64,000 nucleotides of DNA from an uncultured Eubacterium sp. (GTDB taxonomy: Bacteria > Bacillota > Clostridia > Oscillospirales > Acutalibacteraceae), in NCBI GenBank assembly GCA_910584985.1, contig CAJUDJ010000006.1, positions 9,346 to 73,345 of the forward strand, written 5' to 3'. Positions 24,599-34,245 of the stretch are shown piece by piece. Numbering within the stretch: the stretch's first letter is position 1; each line of letters opens with the position of its first letter. Made by a program: the position numbers and the translations under genes. The notes under the pieces are model-generated. The model was given only the letters and a program-made list of their open reading frames with translations. It was not told the origin of the DNA and did no database searches.

Positions 24599-25120
24599 TT
24601 ATTCGGTTTCATATGTATCTTCAGCCTCTTTTGCATTAAAAGCGTCTGCTTCTTTTTTGGCTGCGGTGTGAGATGTTTTGTTAAAAGCACTTTTTGCATT
24701 TTTATACATTTCATCCATCTGCTTTTTAAGAACCACCTTTGCTTCCTGAGAAGCTATGATAACCTCTTTTTTCAAATCTTCCGCTTCACGCTTTAATTCC
24801 GTATTATCGCTGCCGCTGTCCAGCTCAGCTTTAAGCGCTTCCAGTTTATCTCTGTAAGCGGTTATCTGAGCAACAAGCATATCCAGTTCGCCCTCGTCAA
24901 TCTCTTTCTCACTGTAAGCATCAAACTGAAGTCTGCCGTATTTTTCATAAAACTTGGAAAGCTTTGCCTTTGTATCCAGATATTCAAATTTTTTGCGCGA
25001 CAAATCAAATGCCTGCGCACTTTTTTTGTTCAGGCTTTCTGCAACGGTTTTCGTTTTGGAAAACAATTCATCCAGATTGGATATTTTAGCGCCTGAAAAC
25101 ATATCATCAAACTTTCCCAT
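24599..25120 (-). CDS. Hypothetical coiled-coil protein
   Basis: Predicted 173-residue soluble, highly charged protein of unknown function. The N-terminus MGKFDDMFSGAKISNLDEL is followed by heptad-rich helix to about residue 145 (for example LVAQITAYRDKLEALKAEL and ELKREAEDLKKEV), and the tail is rich in Ala, Lys and Glu. There are no membrane helices, cysteines or catalytic motifs that I can name. It is a single-gene unit with a strong promoter and a strong terminator, lying between hemZ and the SpoVB-type flippase. The helical layout resembles small proteins of Clostridia beginning with a similar amphipathic motif, but I cannot place it in a family. Confidence 0.7.
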   Translation of the reverse strand: MGKFDDMFSGAKISNLDELFSKTKTVAESLNKKSAQAFDLSRKKFEYLDTKAKLSKFYEKYGRLQFDAYSEKEIDEGELDMLVAQITAYRDKLEALKAELDSGSDNTELKREAEDLKKEVIIASQEAKVVLKKQMDEMYKNAKSAFNKTSHTAAKKEADAFNAKEAEDTYETE

Positions 25121-25178
25121 AATTTAAAACCCTTTCAAATAATACACTAAAAGTATATTTTATCATCAATTTAATTTC

Positions 25179-25222
25179 ATTATAACTGAAAATCAATTGG
25201 TTTTCAATACTATAAGTATTGA
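25179..25222 (-). promoter_or_regulatory. Promoter of the coiled-coil gene with palindrome over the -35
   Basis: Minus-strand TTGAAA (25202-25207), a 17-base spacer and a perfect TATAAT (25179-25184). A perfect 19-bp palindrome, TCAATACTATAAGTATTGA (25204-25222), overlaps the -35 and is a candidate operator. Confidence 0.65.
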
Positions 25223-25263
25223 TTTAATCATATTTTTATACTTAATAATATACTTTGCCGCTA

Positions 25264-26712
25264 TTAATTATATTCACCGTAAAATCTGTTTATACTGTTT
25301 TTTCTTTTCAGAATTTCATCAAAGCGATCTATATATTCATACGGATATTTATAATTATATATGCGTTCAATCTTTCCTGTATTCTGATTTTTAAGCTTGA
25401 TTACCGCACCTGCGCCAACGGAAAGCACGGTATGTGTTTCATCCATCATAAAAACATTATATAGACCGTCAAAACCGTTTTTGCACCAGCCGACATTTTC
25501 AAGATTGCCAAGCGATTTTCCCTGTCTATACATATAGTACGGATAATATCCGTTTTCGCTGAGCACAGAATTACTGAAATCAACCATGGATGCAACAATC
25601 TTCTTCGGCGAGCTGTCAAATGCAGACTCCTTTGTTGCCATATAGGCGCCGCTTTTCAGTGAAAGTGTATGAACGGTTATGGATTCTGCATTAAGTTCTA
25701 TACCTTTACAGATACTTTTCTTGAATGAAGCAACGGAATCATCCGGAAGTCCGGCAATAAAATCCATATTTATATGATTGAAACCGCAGCTTCTTGCAAG
25801 ATTAAATGCAGCAATGGTTTCTTCGGCACTGTGCTGCCTGCCGATTCTTTTCAGAACGGCATCATTAAAAGTCTGCGGATTAATGCTGATTCTGGTAACG
25901 CCTGCTGCTTTCAGTGCAAGCAACCTCTCTTTTGTAACCGTATCCGGTCTGCCTGCTTCAACCGTATATTCCCTTACTGTGCTTAAATCAAAATGCTTTT
26001 CCACAGCGTCGAAAATGCTTGAAAGCTGATGTGCCGAAAGCGTTGTGGGCGTTCCGCCGCCGAAATAAACTGTTTCAAGTCTTAATCCCAGTGCCTTTGC
26101 ATATTTTCCCGTTTCCTCAATTTCTTTTATAAGAAGTTCAACATAGGGTTCTACCAGCTTAACCGTGTTTTCAATACTGTGGGAAACGAAAGAACAGTAA
26201 GAACACCTTGTCGGGCAGAACGGAATTGATATGTAAAGGGAAAAACTTTTACATTCTGACAAGGCAATAATTCTGTTTTCCCTGTGCATAACAGCGGCTG
26301 TAAGCTCTGTTTTTGCATCATTCACAAGATATTTTTCCTTAAAGATGCGTTTGGCTTCCTGTTCAGACAGACTGTCCGTTAATGCATGCATACGTCTTGC
26401 GGGGCGTACACCGTAAAGCAGCCCCCACGGATATGTGATTTCAAGTATTTCGGAAAGAACATCATAAAGCAGAATGGAAAGTGCACTTTTTTTATCCGTG
26501 GTCTTATCCGCATTTAAACTTTTCTTTTTATGCTTATCATACACAACGGCATCAACGGTTAAAATATTGCCGTTTATCTCCGTTGAAACCGTAACAGCAT
26601 CCGATTCTGCACAGCTGTTTTCAAATATTTTTATTTTTTCATACGGAAAAAAGATAGTGCTTATATTTTCCATATCATAGCGATAAGGATGATTGCTTAC
26701 AATAATAATCAT
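25264..26712 (-). CDS. hemZ: Coproporphyrinogen dehydrogenase HemZ-type radical SAM protein
   Basis: Oxygen-independent radical SAM protein of 482 residues of the HemZ family. The radical SAM cysteines are in CPTRCSYCSF (about residues 167-174); VYFGGGTPTTLSAHQL and GVTRISINPQTFNDAVLKRIG follow as in HemN-like enzymes. The N-terminal 150 residues are the HemZ-specific extension. It lies 4 bases after the MBL hydrolase, in the relA-dtd-MBL-hemZ order known from Bacillus and Clostridia. Some HemZ/HemW-like proteins do not make haem precursors, so the enzymatic assignment is by family only. Confidence 0.9.
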   Translation of the reverse strand: MIIIVSNHPYRYDMENISTIFFPYEKIKIFENSCAESDAVTVSTEINGNILTVDAVVYDKHKKKSLNADKTTDKKSALSILLYDVLSEILEITYPWGLLYGVRPARRMHALTDSLSEQEAKRIFKEKYLVNDAKTELTAAVMHRENRIIALSECKSFSLYISIPFCPTRCSYCSFVSHSIENTVKLVEPYVELLIKEIEETGKYAKALGLRLETVYFGGGTPTTLSAHQLSSIFDAVEKHFDLSTVREYTVEAGRPDTVTKERLLALKAAGVTRISINPQTFNDAVLKRIGRQHSAEETIAAFNLARSCGFNHINMDFIAGLPDDSVASFKKSICKGIELNAESITVHTLSLKSGAYMATKESAFDSSPKKIVASMVDFSNSVLSENGYYPYYMYRQGKSLGNLENVGWCKNGFDGLYNVFMMDETHTVLSVGAGAVIKLKNQNTGKIERIYNYKYPYEYIDRFDEILKRKNSINRFYGEYN

Positions 26713-26716
26713 AGCT

Positions 26717-27331
26717 TTAACTCATATACGGATTATTCTGCCGTTCAAATGCAAGTGTTGTTGCCCTGTCATGCCCCGGATAAACTCTGTAATCACCGTT
26801 CAGTGCGGCAAGACGCTGAAGGCTGTTTTTGATTTCTGAAAAAGAGCCGCCCGGAAAATCCGTTCTTCCGCAGGAACAGAAAAAGAGCGTATCTCCTGTG
26901 AAAATAACCTGATCGGCAATATAGCATACGCCGCCTTTTGTATGGCCCGGTGTTTCCATAACCTTTATTTCTGTGCTTCCAAGAGAAATCACATCGCCCT
27001 CGCTTACTGTTATATGTGCATGGCAGGTATCATGATGCTCGCCGCAGAAAGCAGCAAGACTGAGCTTTCCCGATGTAAGCATATCCGCATCCTGCTTTCC
27101 GATAACAATTTTTGCGCCAAAGTTATCGCTTATCTCTTTAACGCCGCCGATGTGATCAAAATGCCCATGCGTGAGCAGAATATATTCCAGATTGGCATCA
27201 CCGATTAAAGCCAACATTTCCTCAGAAGCATCCGTGCAATCTATCAGCGCGGATTTTCCGCTTTCTGCATCGGTTAAAAGATAACAGTTATTTCCAAACT
27301 CTCCCAAACAGGCAGATTTTATATTAATCAT
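26717..27331 (-). CDS. MBL-fold metallo-hydrolase (glyoxalase II-like)
   Basis: Predicted 204-residue cytosolic metallo-beta-lactamase-fold hydrolase. The dinuclear metal motif THGHFDHIGG starts near residue 54, and later ligands sit in TPGHTKGG, FTGDTLF and YPGHD. The short helical domain of true glyoxalase II is lacking, so it belongs to the YcbL/YqgX-like group with thioesterase or hydrolase activity on unknown substrates. It follows dtd after 101 bases that contain no strong terminator and precedes hemZ by 4 bases. Confidence 0.9.
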   Translation of the reverse strand: MINIKSACLGEFGNNCYLLTDAESGKSALIDCTDASEEMLALIGDANLEYILLTHGHFDHIGGVKEISDNFGAKIVIGKQDADMLTSGKLSLAAFCGEHHDTCHAHITVSEGDVISLGSTEIKVMETPGHTKGGVCYIADQVIFTGDTLFFCSCGRTDFPGGSFSEIKNSLQRLAALNGDYRVYPGHDRATTLAFERQNNPYMS

Positions 27332-27432
27332 TTTTATTCACACAGCCTTTCCTGTTAAAATTATTCCTGATTGCATTCAAACAGGAAATCGTATAAATCA
27401 AATTTTTCAACATTCTGTATCATTATAATGCA

Positions 27433-27885
27433 TTACTTTAATTCGGCACTGTCCAGAAGAATGGTTACAGGGCCGTCATTAATTAGGGAAACCTTCATAT
27501 CTGCGCCGAATTTGCCTGTTTCAACCTTTGAAACACCACCCCTTTTCAGCTCTTCAACAAAATATTCATACAAGGCGTTTGCCTCTTCGGGCGGAGCAGA
27601 CTGAATAAAGCTCGGCCGTCTGCCATGAGAGCAATCGGCACAAAGCGTGAACTGAGAAATAACAAGCACTTCCCCGCCTGTGTCAAGGCAGGACAAATTC
27701 ATTTTGCCGTTTTCATCCTCAAAAATACGAAGATGGGGGATTTTTTTAATTAGCTTATCTGCATCTGCCTTGATATCGCCCTGCACAACACCAAGCAGAA
27801 TCATAAATCCCCTGCCGATTTCCCCCACTGTTTTTCCGTTTACTTTAACAGCAGAGCTGATAACACGCTGAATTACTGCTTTCAT
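27433..27885 (-). CDS. dtd: D-aminoacyl-tRNA deacylase
   Basis: Trans-editing enzyme of 150 residues that removes D-amino acids (and glycine from tRNA-Ala) from mischarged tRNA. The SQFTL motif ([20 protein letters not shown]) and the C-terminal GPVT motif (NDGPVTILL) that form the cross-subunit active site are both present. It begins at the base after the relA stop. relA-dtd pairing is common in Firmicutes. Confidence 0.96.
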   Translation of the reverse strand: MKAVIQRVISSAVKVNGKTVGEIGRGFMILLGVVQGDIKADADKLIKKIPHLRIFEDENGKMNLSCLDTGGEVLVISQFTLCADCSHGRRPSFIQSAPPEEANALYEYFVEELKRGGVSKVETGKFGADMKVSLINDGPVTILLDSAELK

Positions 27886-30075
27886 TTATACACCGCTTCT
27901 TTCAATATGGTAAACACCGTCTATTTTTCTTATGATTTTTGAAATGTTTTCAAGATGCTCCTTGCTGTTTACTGCAAGCGTAAGTGTTGTAAGGCAGTTG
28001 CCGTCATTAATCGGACGAGCATTGATGGAATGAATTTTAACATGCATATTCATCAGCTTGCTGGTTATATCCAGCACAACGCCATCACGGTCTATCGCAT
28101 AAACATCAAGTGTTGATTTTGTTTCTATTTTAATACTTTCATCCCAGTGTGCCTTTATCCACCGTTCCGGTTCAGGGCAATTTTCCAAATCCTGCGGCAC
28201 ATTGACACAGTTTCTTTTATGAATGGAAAGCCCATATCCTCTGGTAATAAAGCCCACTATTTCCTCGCCGGGAAGCGGAGAACAGCATTTTGCCATTTTG
28301 ATCAGGCAATTATCAATTCCCTCCACAATAATTCCGTTTGAGGAGGATGCCTTTCTCGGCTTATCCACAACATTGGAAGGCAGGGGCTTTTCAGCGTCCT
28401 TTTCCTCCTTCCAGTTTCTGTTGTATTCATCTTTTATTCCGGGCATTAGCCTATTGATCTGAACACCGCCGTAGCCCACAGCTGCATAGAATTCATCCGT
28501 ATCATTGCAATGCTGGCGTTCGGCTATTTTGGCAATAAATTCATTATATTTTTCACTTGAAAGGCGAATAAAGTTTCGGCGAAGCTCTTTTTCCACAATC
28601 GCCTTGCCCTCCTCAATATTTTCCTCGCGCCTTTCCTTTTTAAACCATGTGCGGATTTTATTTCTTGCTTCCCCCGTTTTAACAATGGAAAGCCAATCCT
28701 TGCTCGGGCCCTTATTCTGCTGATTAGAGGTTAAGATTTCAATTCTTTCACCTGTCTTCACCTGATAATCAAGGGTTACAATTCTGCCGTCCACCTTGGC
28801 GCCAACCATTTTATTGCCAACTGCAGAATGGATAGCATAGGCAAAGTCTATAACGGTTGAACCTGTGGGCAGACTTTTAACATCGCCCTTCGGCGTAAAA
28901 ACATACACCTCTTCAACAGAAAGATCCACCTTAATATTGGCAACAAGATCTTCAGGCGTATCCGATTCCTCGCCGGTTTCAAGCATTCGGTGAATCCAGG
29001 AAAGCCCTGCATCCAAACTGTCTTTTCCGCCCTTGCCGAGTTTATATTTCCAGTGTGCGGCAATACCAAGCTCTGCCGTTCTGTGCATATCCCATGTTCT
29101 GATCTGTATTTCAAACGGAACGCCGTTTTCAGAAAGCACCGTTGTGTGCAGAGACTGATACATATTCGGCTTCGGTGTGGAAATATAATCCTTGAATCTG
29201 CCCGGAAGCGGCTTAAACATATCATGCACAATGCCCAGCGCATTATAGCAGTCTATCATTGTGTTTACAATAATTCTTACGGCATAAATATCATAAATTT
29301 CTTCAAAGGATTTTCCCTTTATATAAACCTTTCGGAATATGCCGTGAACGGATTTAACACGCGAGGTTATATTTACATTTTCCATTGCAGGTGTTATTCT
29401 TGCACCGATTTTTTCCTTTATTTCATTCAGGAATTTTTCGCCCTCCTCCTGCTTCATGGAAAGGGAATTTTCAATTTCCTTATAGGCAATCGGGTCAAGA
29501 TATTTTACGGCAGCATCCTCAAGCTCCTCTTTAATTGCTCGGATACCCAGCCTGTGTGCAATCGGGGCATAAATTTCAAGGGTTTCAAGGCTTTTTTCAC
29601 GCTGCTTGTATTCGGGCATATGCTGCAGTGTGCGCATATTATGAAGCCTGTCTGCAAGCTTAATGATGATTACCCTTACATCTTTGTTCATTGCAATAAA
29701 CATTTTTCTGATGTTTTCAGCCTGCACCTCTTCCCTTGTGGAAAGCGGAATTTGACCAAGCTTTGTTACACCGTCAACAAGCAGTGCAACATCCGGGCCG
29801 AAATGATTTTCAATATAAGCCAAATCATAATCCGTATCCTCAACGACATCATGAAGCAGTGCACCTATAATGCACTCGTTATCCATTCCGAGCCCGAAAA
29901 GAATCCGGGCCACGGCAACAGGATGCATAATATACGGCTCTCCCGAGCGCCGTTTCTGCCCCGCATGCGCCTCTTCCGCAAGTTCATATGCTTTTTTGAT
30001 TTTTTCAGAATTATACTGGGGATGCTGTTTCAAATCTTCAAGAAAAACAGCAAAGCCGTCATCAAATTCACGCAA
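27886..30075 (-). CDS. relA: Bifunctional (p)ppGpp synthetase/hydrolase RelA/SpoT
   Basis: Long RSH enzyme of 729 residues that makes and breaks (p)ppGpp in response to uncharged tRNA on the ribosome. Domains in order: HD hydrolase (about 25-180, with HAGQKRRSGEPYIMHP and HDVVEDTDY), synthetase (about 235-345, with DIYAVRIIV and YQSLHTTVL), TGS (about 390-450, VYVFTPKGDVKSLPTGST), a zinc-finger/helical region (CCSPLPGEEIVGFITRG), and a C-terminal ACT domain. Both active sites look complete, so it should be bifunctional. It overlaps recJ by 8 bases, and the apt gene found between recJ and relA in Bacillus is absent. Confidence 0.97.
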   Translation of the reverse strand: MREFDDGFAVFLEDLKQHPQYNSEKIKKAYELAEEAHAGQKRRSGEPYIMHPVAVARILFGLGMDNECIIGALLHDVVEDTDYDLAYIENHFGPDVALLVDGVTKLGQIPLSTREEVQAENIRKMFIAMNKDVRVIIIKLADRLHNMRTLQHMPEYKQREKSLETLEIYAPIAHRLGIRAIKEELEDAAVKYLDPIAYKEIENSLSMKQEEGEKFLNEIKEKIGARITPAMENVNITSRVKSVHGIFRKVYIKGKSFEEIYDIYAVRIIVNTMIDCYNALGIVHDMFKPLPGRFKDYISTPKPNMYQSLHTTVLSENGVPFEIQIRTWDMHRTAELGIAAHWKYKLGKGGKDSLDAGLSWIHRMLETGEESDTPEDLVANIKVDLSVEEVYVFTPKGDVKSLPTGSTVIDFAYAIHSAVGNKMVGAKVDGRIVTLDYQVKTGERIEILTSNQQNKGPSKDWLSIVKTGEARNKIRTWFKKERREENIEEGKAIVEKELRRNFIRLSSEKYNEFIAKIAERQHCNDTDEFYAAVGYGGVQINRLMPGIKDEYNRNWKEEKDAEKPLPSNVVDKPRKASSSNGIIVEGIDNCLIKMAKCCSPLPGEEIVGFITRGYGLSIHKRNCVNVPQDLENCPEPERWIKAHWDESIKIETKSTLDVYAIDRDGVVLDITSKLMNMHVKIHSINARPINDGNCLTTLTLAVNSKEHLENISKIIRKIDGVYHIERSGV

Positions 30076-32068
30076 GGTTCAGTCTTCCTTTCAATTCTTT
30101 CATAACGGGTGTATTCATCAAATCCACCTTTTCACCTACGCTGCAAACAATAATATCAGAATGATTATACTTAATCAGCCCGCTTTCTTCAAAAGCTTTC
30201 AGTGCAAATTTCAGCCGGCCGTATGTAATATCTTTCAGCGCAAAATACAGTTCATCAAAGCCGTAATGCCATTTGCCTGCTGCCCTTAAAAATCTGTAAA
30301 CAGCCGAGCAATCCTCTCTTTTCGGAAAAACAGAGCTACTGTTGTTCCTTCCCAGCATAAAAAGGCTGTAATCATTCTTCTCCGAGAAATACTTTTCGTC
30401 ATTATTTCCATGCCGCTTTATATCTGCTGCCTGAAGGGAAAGATATTCCCTGCCGTTATAAAGATTTTTTGAAATCTTAACAGCAGCATCCACCGTATCG
30501 CCTGCTTTAAAAGGAAAATCCTCTTCAGTGCAGCCGAATTTTACAAATTTAAACTTTATTCCTTTTTTCTCACATTCCAGACGGATATGCCTGCCGTTTC
30601 CGATAGGCACAACGCAACAGATTGTTATATTCATTAATGCAAATAAGGCAGGGGGATTATATTCACCGAACGGTTCCAGCTGCGATAAGGCATCTGCAAG
30701 CTCAACATTCAGAACCTTTGGCGAAAGCTTAAAGTCAAGTTGAACGGTCTGAACCGGCATAACCGGGTAATGCCGGAATGCATATTCATTGACGCGTTTC
30801 CTGAATACATTAATGTCTGATGAATTCAGCCCGGCGCCTGCGGCTTTGGGATGGCCGCCGAAATGATGCAGCAAATCTGCACAGGAAGAAATAGCTTCAT
30901 AAATATTAAAACCATCCAAGCTTCTTGCCGATCCGTTTGCCATTCCGTCATCAGTTTCACTGAATATAATTGCAGGCTTTCCGTATTCCTCAAGCACCTT
31001 TGCTGCAACAATTCCCACAACACCCATATGATAATTCCTGCCGCTTACCACAAGAATCCTGTCTTTCGCCATATCCGGGCTTTCCGCTATTTGCTGCATA
31101 ACATCTTCAAAGATATTATGTTCCAGTTCCTGCCTGTGTGCATTGTCAATATTTATCTGTTCTGCCTTAAAGGCTGCTTCTTCCTCATCCTCACAAAGCA
31201 AAAGCTCGGCAGCGCGTGCTGCATGGTCTACTCTGCCCGTAGCATTTATTCTTGGGCAGACTGTAAAAGCAATATCTGTTGAGGTAAGCGCTTTATCCGA
31301 AACTCCTGCGACTTTTTTCAGCGCATTTATTCCAGTTCTTACACCGGCATTCATCATTTCAATTCCTGCTTTCACAATGGCACGGTTCTCCTTTACAAGC
31401 GGCACAACATCGGCATACTGATAAAGCACATCCTCATGATCACCGTAAATTGCACAAACCAGTTTGAATGCAACACCCACACCTGCAAAATCACAAAAAT
31501 CAATCTGATTTTCGTGCCTGTGCGGATTCACAACCGCTTCAGCCCGAGGAAGCATTTCCCCTATCTGATGATGGTCCGTAACAATAAGCTGCATACCGAG
31601 AGAATATATATATTCTGCCTCTTCAACTGCAGAAATGCCGTTATCAACCGTTATAATCAGATTTGTTCCGTTTTTATGTATTTTATCTACGGCAGCTTTA
31701 TTTATTCCGTATCCCTCTTCAAGGCGCGATGGAATATAATAATCCACATCAGCACCCATATTTTTCAGAAAGGAATACAAAAGCACAGTTGATGTAACGC
31801 CATCACAGTCATAATCGCCGTAAACCGTAATTTTTTCACCGAAGTCAACTGCCTGCTCTATTCTGGCAACAGCCCTGTCCATATCCGCAAACAGAAAAGG
31901 GTCTGAAAAGTCATAAGAGGAGGCTAAAAAGCCCGCTGCGTCAGCTTCGCTCTCTATCCCCCTTGAAACAAGCATCAATGCTACAAATGGATCAATATTC
32001 AGTTTCTCGCTCAATTCAGATGCCCGTTCTTTATCGGCATCTGCAATTATCCACTTTTTATAAGCCAT
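30068..32068 (-). CDS. recJ: Single-stranded-DNA-specific exonuclease RecJ
   Basis: 5'-3' single-strand exonuclease of the DHH family used in recombination and mismatch or base-excision repair. Motifs in order: VYGDYDCDGVTS near residue 80, VTDHHQ (the DHH signature), and the DHHA1 motif GGHPKAAGAGL near residue 405. Then an OB domain follows, plus a C-terminal extension to 666 residues, within the usual range for Firmicutes. The ATG overlaps the hisE stop by one base (TAATG), and its end overlaps relA by 8 bases, so it couples the his genes to relA. Confidence 0.96.
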   Translation of the reverse strand: MAYKKWIIADADKERASELSEKLNIDPFVALMLVSRGIESEADAAGFLASSYDFSDPFLFADMDRAVARIEQAVDFGEKITVYGDYDCDGVTSTVLLYSFLKNMGADVDYYIPSRLEEGYGINKAAVDKIHKNGTNLIITVDNGISAVEEAEYIYSLGMQLIVTDHHQIGEMLPRAEAVVNPHRHENQIDFCDFAGVGVAFKLVCAIYGDHEDVLYQYADVVPLVKENRAIVKAGIEMMNAGVRTGINALKKVAGVSDKALTSTDIAFTVCPRINATGRVDHAARAAELLLCEDEEEAAFKAEQINIDNAHRQELEHNIFEDVMQQIAESPDMAKDRILVVSGRNYHMGVVGIVAAKVLEEYGKPAIIFSETDDGMANGSARSLDGFNIYEAISSCADLLHHFGGHPKAAGAGLNSSDINVFRKRVNEYAFRHYPVMPVQTVQLDFKLSPKVLNVELADALSQLEPFGEYNPPALFALMNITICCVVPIGNGRHIRLECEKKGIKFKFVKFGCTEEDFPFKAGDTVDAAVKISKNLYNGREYLSLQAADIKRHGNNDEKYFSEKNDYSLFMLGRNNSSSVFPKREDCSAVYRFLRAAGKWHYGFDELYFALKDITYGRLKFALKAFEESGLIKYNHSDIIVCSVGEKVDLMNTPVMKELKGRLNLA

Positions 32069-32391
32069 TATGAGTTTTTATCCACCTGATGAAATTTTTT
32101 GAGATTTCCGCGCTTTGCAGCTCTCTTTTTGAGTTCTTCTTCAATATCAGACGGAGATATTCCCTGATTCGCCATCATAACAAGTGTATGATAAATCAGA
32201 TCTGTGATTTCATAAACGGTTTCTTCTTTATCCTTGTTTTTAGCGGCAATCACCATTTCCGTGCATTCCTCGCCCACCTTTTTCAGAATTTTATCAATCC
32301 CCTGTTCAAAAAGATAGGCTGTATAAGACCCTTCAGCCTTTTCATTTTTTCTTTCAAGTATAACATTATATTCTTCTTTAATCAGATCCAT
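32068..32391 (-). CDS. hisE: Phosphoribosyl-ATP pyrophosphatase
   Basis: Second step of histidine synthesis: hydrolyses PR-ATP to PR-AMP. The 107-residue all-helical MazG-like fold shows KKVGEECTEMVIAAKNKD and the metal site YEITDLIYHTLVMM. Its start overlaps the hisI stop by one base, and its stop overlaps the recJ start. In many bacteria HisI and HisE are fused; here they are separate. Confidence 0.95.
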   Translation of the reverse strand: MDLIKEEYNVILERKNEKAEGSYTAYLFEQGIDKILKKVGEECTEMVIAAKNKDKEETVYEITDLIYHTLVMMANQGISPSDIEEELKKRAAKRGNLKKFHQVDKNS

Positions 32392-32723
32392 CAGAATTCT
32401 CCTTTAATTTCGCTGAAAAAACAGCTGTGATTTCCCGTATGGCAGGCAGCGCCTGTCTGCACAACCTTAATAAGAAGTGTATCATCATCGCAATCACCGA
32501 ATACAGATACCACTTTTTGAAGATGGCCGCTTGTGGCGCCCTTATTCCATAATTCCTGCCTGCTTCTGGACCAGAACCATGTGTAGCCCGTTTCAAGTGT
32601 TTTTCTTAATGATTCCCTGTTCATATAGGCAAGCATAAGCACTTCGCCCGTGCCGTTTTCCTGAATAATTGCAGGAATCAAATCTGCCTTTTTAAAATAC
32701 TTTTCAATATCTATCATCTGCAT
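32391..32723 (-). CDS. hisI: Phosphoribosyl-AMP cyclohydrolase
   Basis: Third step of histidine synthesis, a zinc/magnesium cyclohydrolase of 110 residues. Signature motifs are [35 protein letters not shown], and the metal-binding DCDDDTLL and [14 protein letters not shown]. It overlaps hisA by 10 bases; hisF, which normally lies between hisA and hisI, is absent. Confidence 0.96.
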   Translation of the reverse strand: MQMIDIEKYFKKADLIPAIIQENGTGEVLMLAYMNRESLRKTLETGYTWFWSRSRQELWNKGATSGHLQKVVSVFGDCDDDTLLIKVVQTGAACHTGNHSCFFSEIKGEF

Positions 32724-33427
32724 ACCTCTATTGCCTTTTTCAAATCAAGTGTTCCGTTGTAAATGCTTTTTCCGCAGATTGCACCGTAAAGCTTTTCTTT
32801 TTTCAATGCTGCAATATCATTCAGGTTCGTTACACCGCCCGATGCGGTTATATTACAGGAAACCGCCTTGTTTATTTCAGCAAGCTGTTCTATGTTCGGG
32901 CCGCTTAAAGTGCCGTCCTTGGAAATATCCGTATAAATAATGGTTTTAATGCCGATGGCCTCCATCTGCTTTGCAAGCTCCGTAAAATAAATATCAGAGC
33001 TTTCCGTCCATCCTTCTGCGGCGGCAAATCCGTTTTTAGCATCTATACCAACGGCAATCCTATCTCCGAATTCCCGAACAGCATCTTTAACAAGCCCGGG
33101 ATTCTTTAAAGCAACAGAGCCGAGAATGATGCGGTTTATGCCTTTATTCACATAAAAATCCATATCCTGCATGGTGCGTATTCCACCGCCGATTTCAACC
33201 TTAAGTTTTGTTTTTACGGCAACATCTGTAAAGGTTTTTACATTTACAGGCTTTTTCTGAAGTGAACCGTCAAGGTCAACCATATGAATCCACTCTGCGC
33301 CTGCTCTTTCAAATTCAAGGGCAGTTTCAAGCGCATCCTCCGCCACCTGCTGCGCAGTTGCAAAATCACCTTTGTAAAGGCGGACAGGCTTACCGCCGAT
33401 TATATCTATTGCAGGAAAAATAATCAT
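32714..33427 (-). CDS. hisA: ProFAR isomerase HisA
   Basis: TIM-barrel isomerase of 237 residues for the fourth histidine step. The N-terminal catalytic Asp is in [19 protein letters not shown]; the second Asp is in [15 protein letters not shown]; phosphate-binding loops include GGGIRT and SGGVTNL. Its start touches the hisB stop. HisH and HisF, the next enzyme, are not encoded here. Confidence 0.96.
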   Translation of the reverse strand: MIIFPAIDIIGGKPVRLYKGDFATAQQVAEDALETALEFERAGAEWIHMVDLDGSLQKKPVNVKTFTDVAVKTKLKVEIGGGIRTMQDMDFYVNKGINRIILGSVALKNPGLVKDAVREFGDRIAVGIDAKNGFAAAEGWTESSDIYFTELAKQMEAIGIKTIIYTDISKDGTLSGPNIEQLAEINKAVSCNITASGGVTNLNDIAALKKEKLYGAICGKSIYNGTLDLKKAIEVCR

Positions 33428-34002
33428 CAGAGAACTCCTTTTGTCGAAAGTATTCCGCCACTGTTTTTAGCAGTGGCTGTTTTTAACGCATGTGCAAAAG
33501 CCTTAAACGCCGCTTCAATCTGGTGATGGGAATTTGAACCGTATAACACATTGATATGAAGCGTAATTCCGGCATTCACAGCAAAAGCACGGAAAAACTC
33601 TTCTGTGCAGCAGGTTTCATAATCGCCGCATCTTTCCTCATTGAAATTTGCTTTAAAAACAAGAAACGGTCTGTTTGAAATATCAAGTGCACAAAGCGCA
33701 AGGCTTTCGTCCATAGGAATATAAAAAGAACCGTAACGGTTTATGCCGCTCATATCACCAAGTGCTTTTCTGAATGCCATACCCAATGCAATGCCTGTAT
33801 CCTCAACAGTATGATGCGTGTCAACCTCCAGATCTCCCGTAACCTTGATTTTTAATCCGTAACCGCCATGAACTGCAAATGCAGTCAGCATATGGTCAAA
33901 AAAGCCGATACCTGTTGAGATTTCAGCTCCGCCGCCGTCAAGATCAAGTGCTATTTTAATCTGCGTTTCCTTTGTATTTCTTTCAATTTCAGCAATTCTC
34001 AT
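33427..34002 (-). CDS. hisB: Imidazoleglycerol-phosphate dehydratase HisB
   Basis: Manganese-dependent dehydratase of 191 residues, monofunctional (no HisN phosphatase domain). Motifs are GIGFFDHMLTAFAVHGG, DTHHTVEDTGIALG and the C-terminal HHQIEAAFKAFAHAL, whose histidines and glutamates bind the metals. It follows the DUF3006 gene by 18 bases and joins hisA directly. Confidence 0.96.
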   Translation of the reverse strand: MRIAEIERNTKETQIKIALDLDGGGAEISTGIGFFDHMLTAFAVHGGYGLKIKVTGDLEVDTHHTVEDTGIALGMAFRKALGDMSGINRYGSFYIPMDESLALCALDISNRPFLVFKANFNEERCGDYETCCTEEFFRAFAVNAGITLHINVLYGSNSHHQIEAAFKAFAHALKTATAKNSGGILSTKGVL

Positions 34003-34020
34003 TGTTTTTACCTCTGTATA

Positions 34021-34245
34021 TCAATCTTTAAACAGCCTGTCGGCAAGGCGGTTTATATGTTGTCTTCGTTTTTCTGACTGTGATTTATCAACGGAAATAT
34101 GGATTACATCGCCCTCATCTGCCTCTTCGGGAAGAGCAAGCACAGAAATATCGGCAAAAGTGCCCTGCTCTGTTTCACAAACTGCATATTTGCCTTCAAA
34201 TCTGTCTATAATCAGGGTTTTCATCTGAAAATCATTCCTTTTCAC
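34021..34245 (-). CDS. DUF3006 domain protein
   Basis: Predicted 74-residue soluble protein with the DUF3006 pattern: IIDRFEGKYAVCETEQG at the start, then ALPEEADEGDVIHIS. The function is unknown; similar proteins are often encoded beside ComEC-like MBL proteins, exactly as here. It overlaps the upstream MBL gene by 14 bases and lies 18 bases before hisB. Nothing in it suggests a role in histidine synthesis. Confidence 0.85.
   Translation of the reverse strand: MKRNDFQMKTLIIDRFEGKYAVCETEQGTFADISVLALPEEADEGDVIHISVDKSQSEKRRQHINRLADRLFKD

Noticed and set aside
28990..30105. Long plus-strand open frame (371 codons) opposite relA
   Set aside because: It lies entirely antisense to the well-supported relA gene, has no ribosome site and an unusual composition with many Cys, Ile and Lys; a shadow of codon usage on the other strand.
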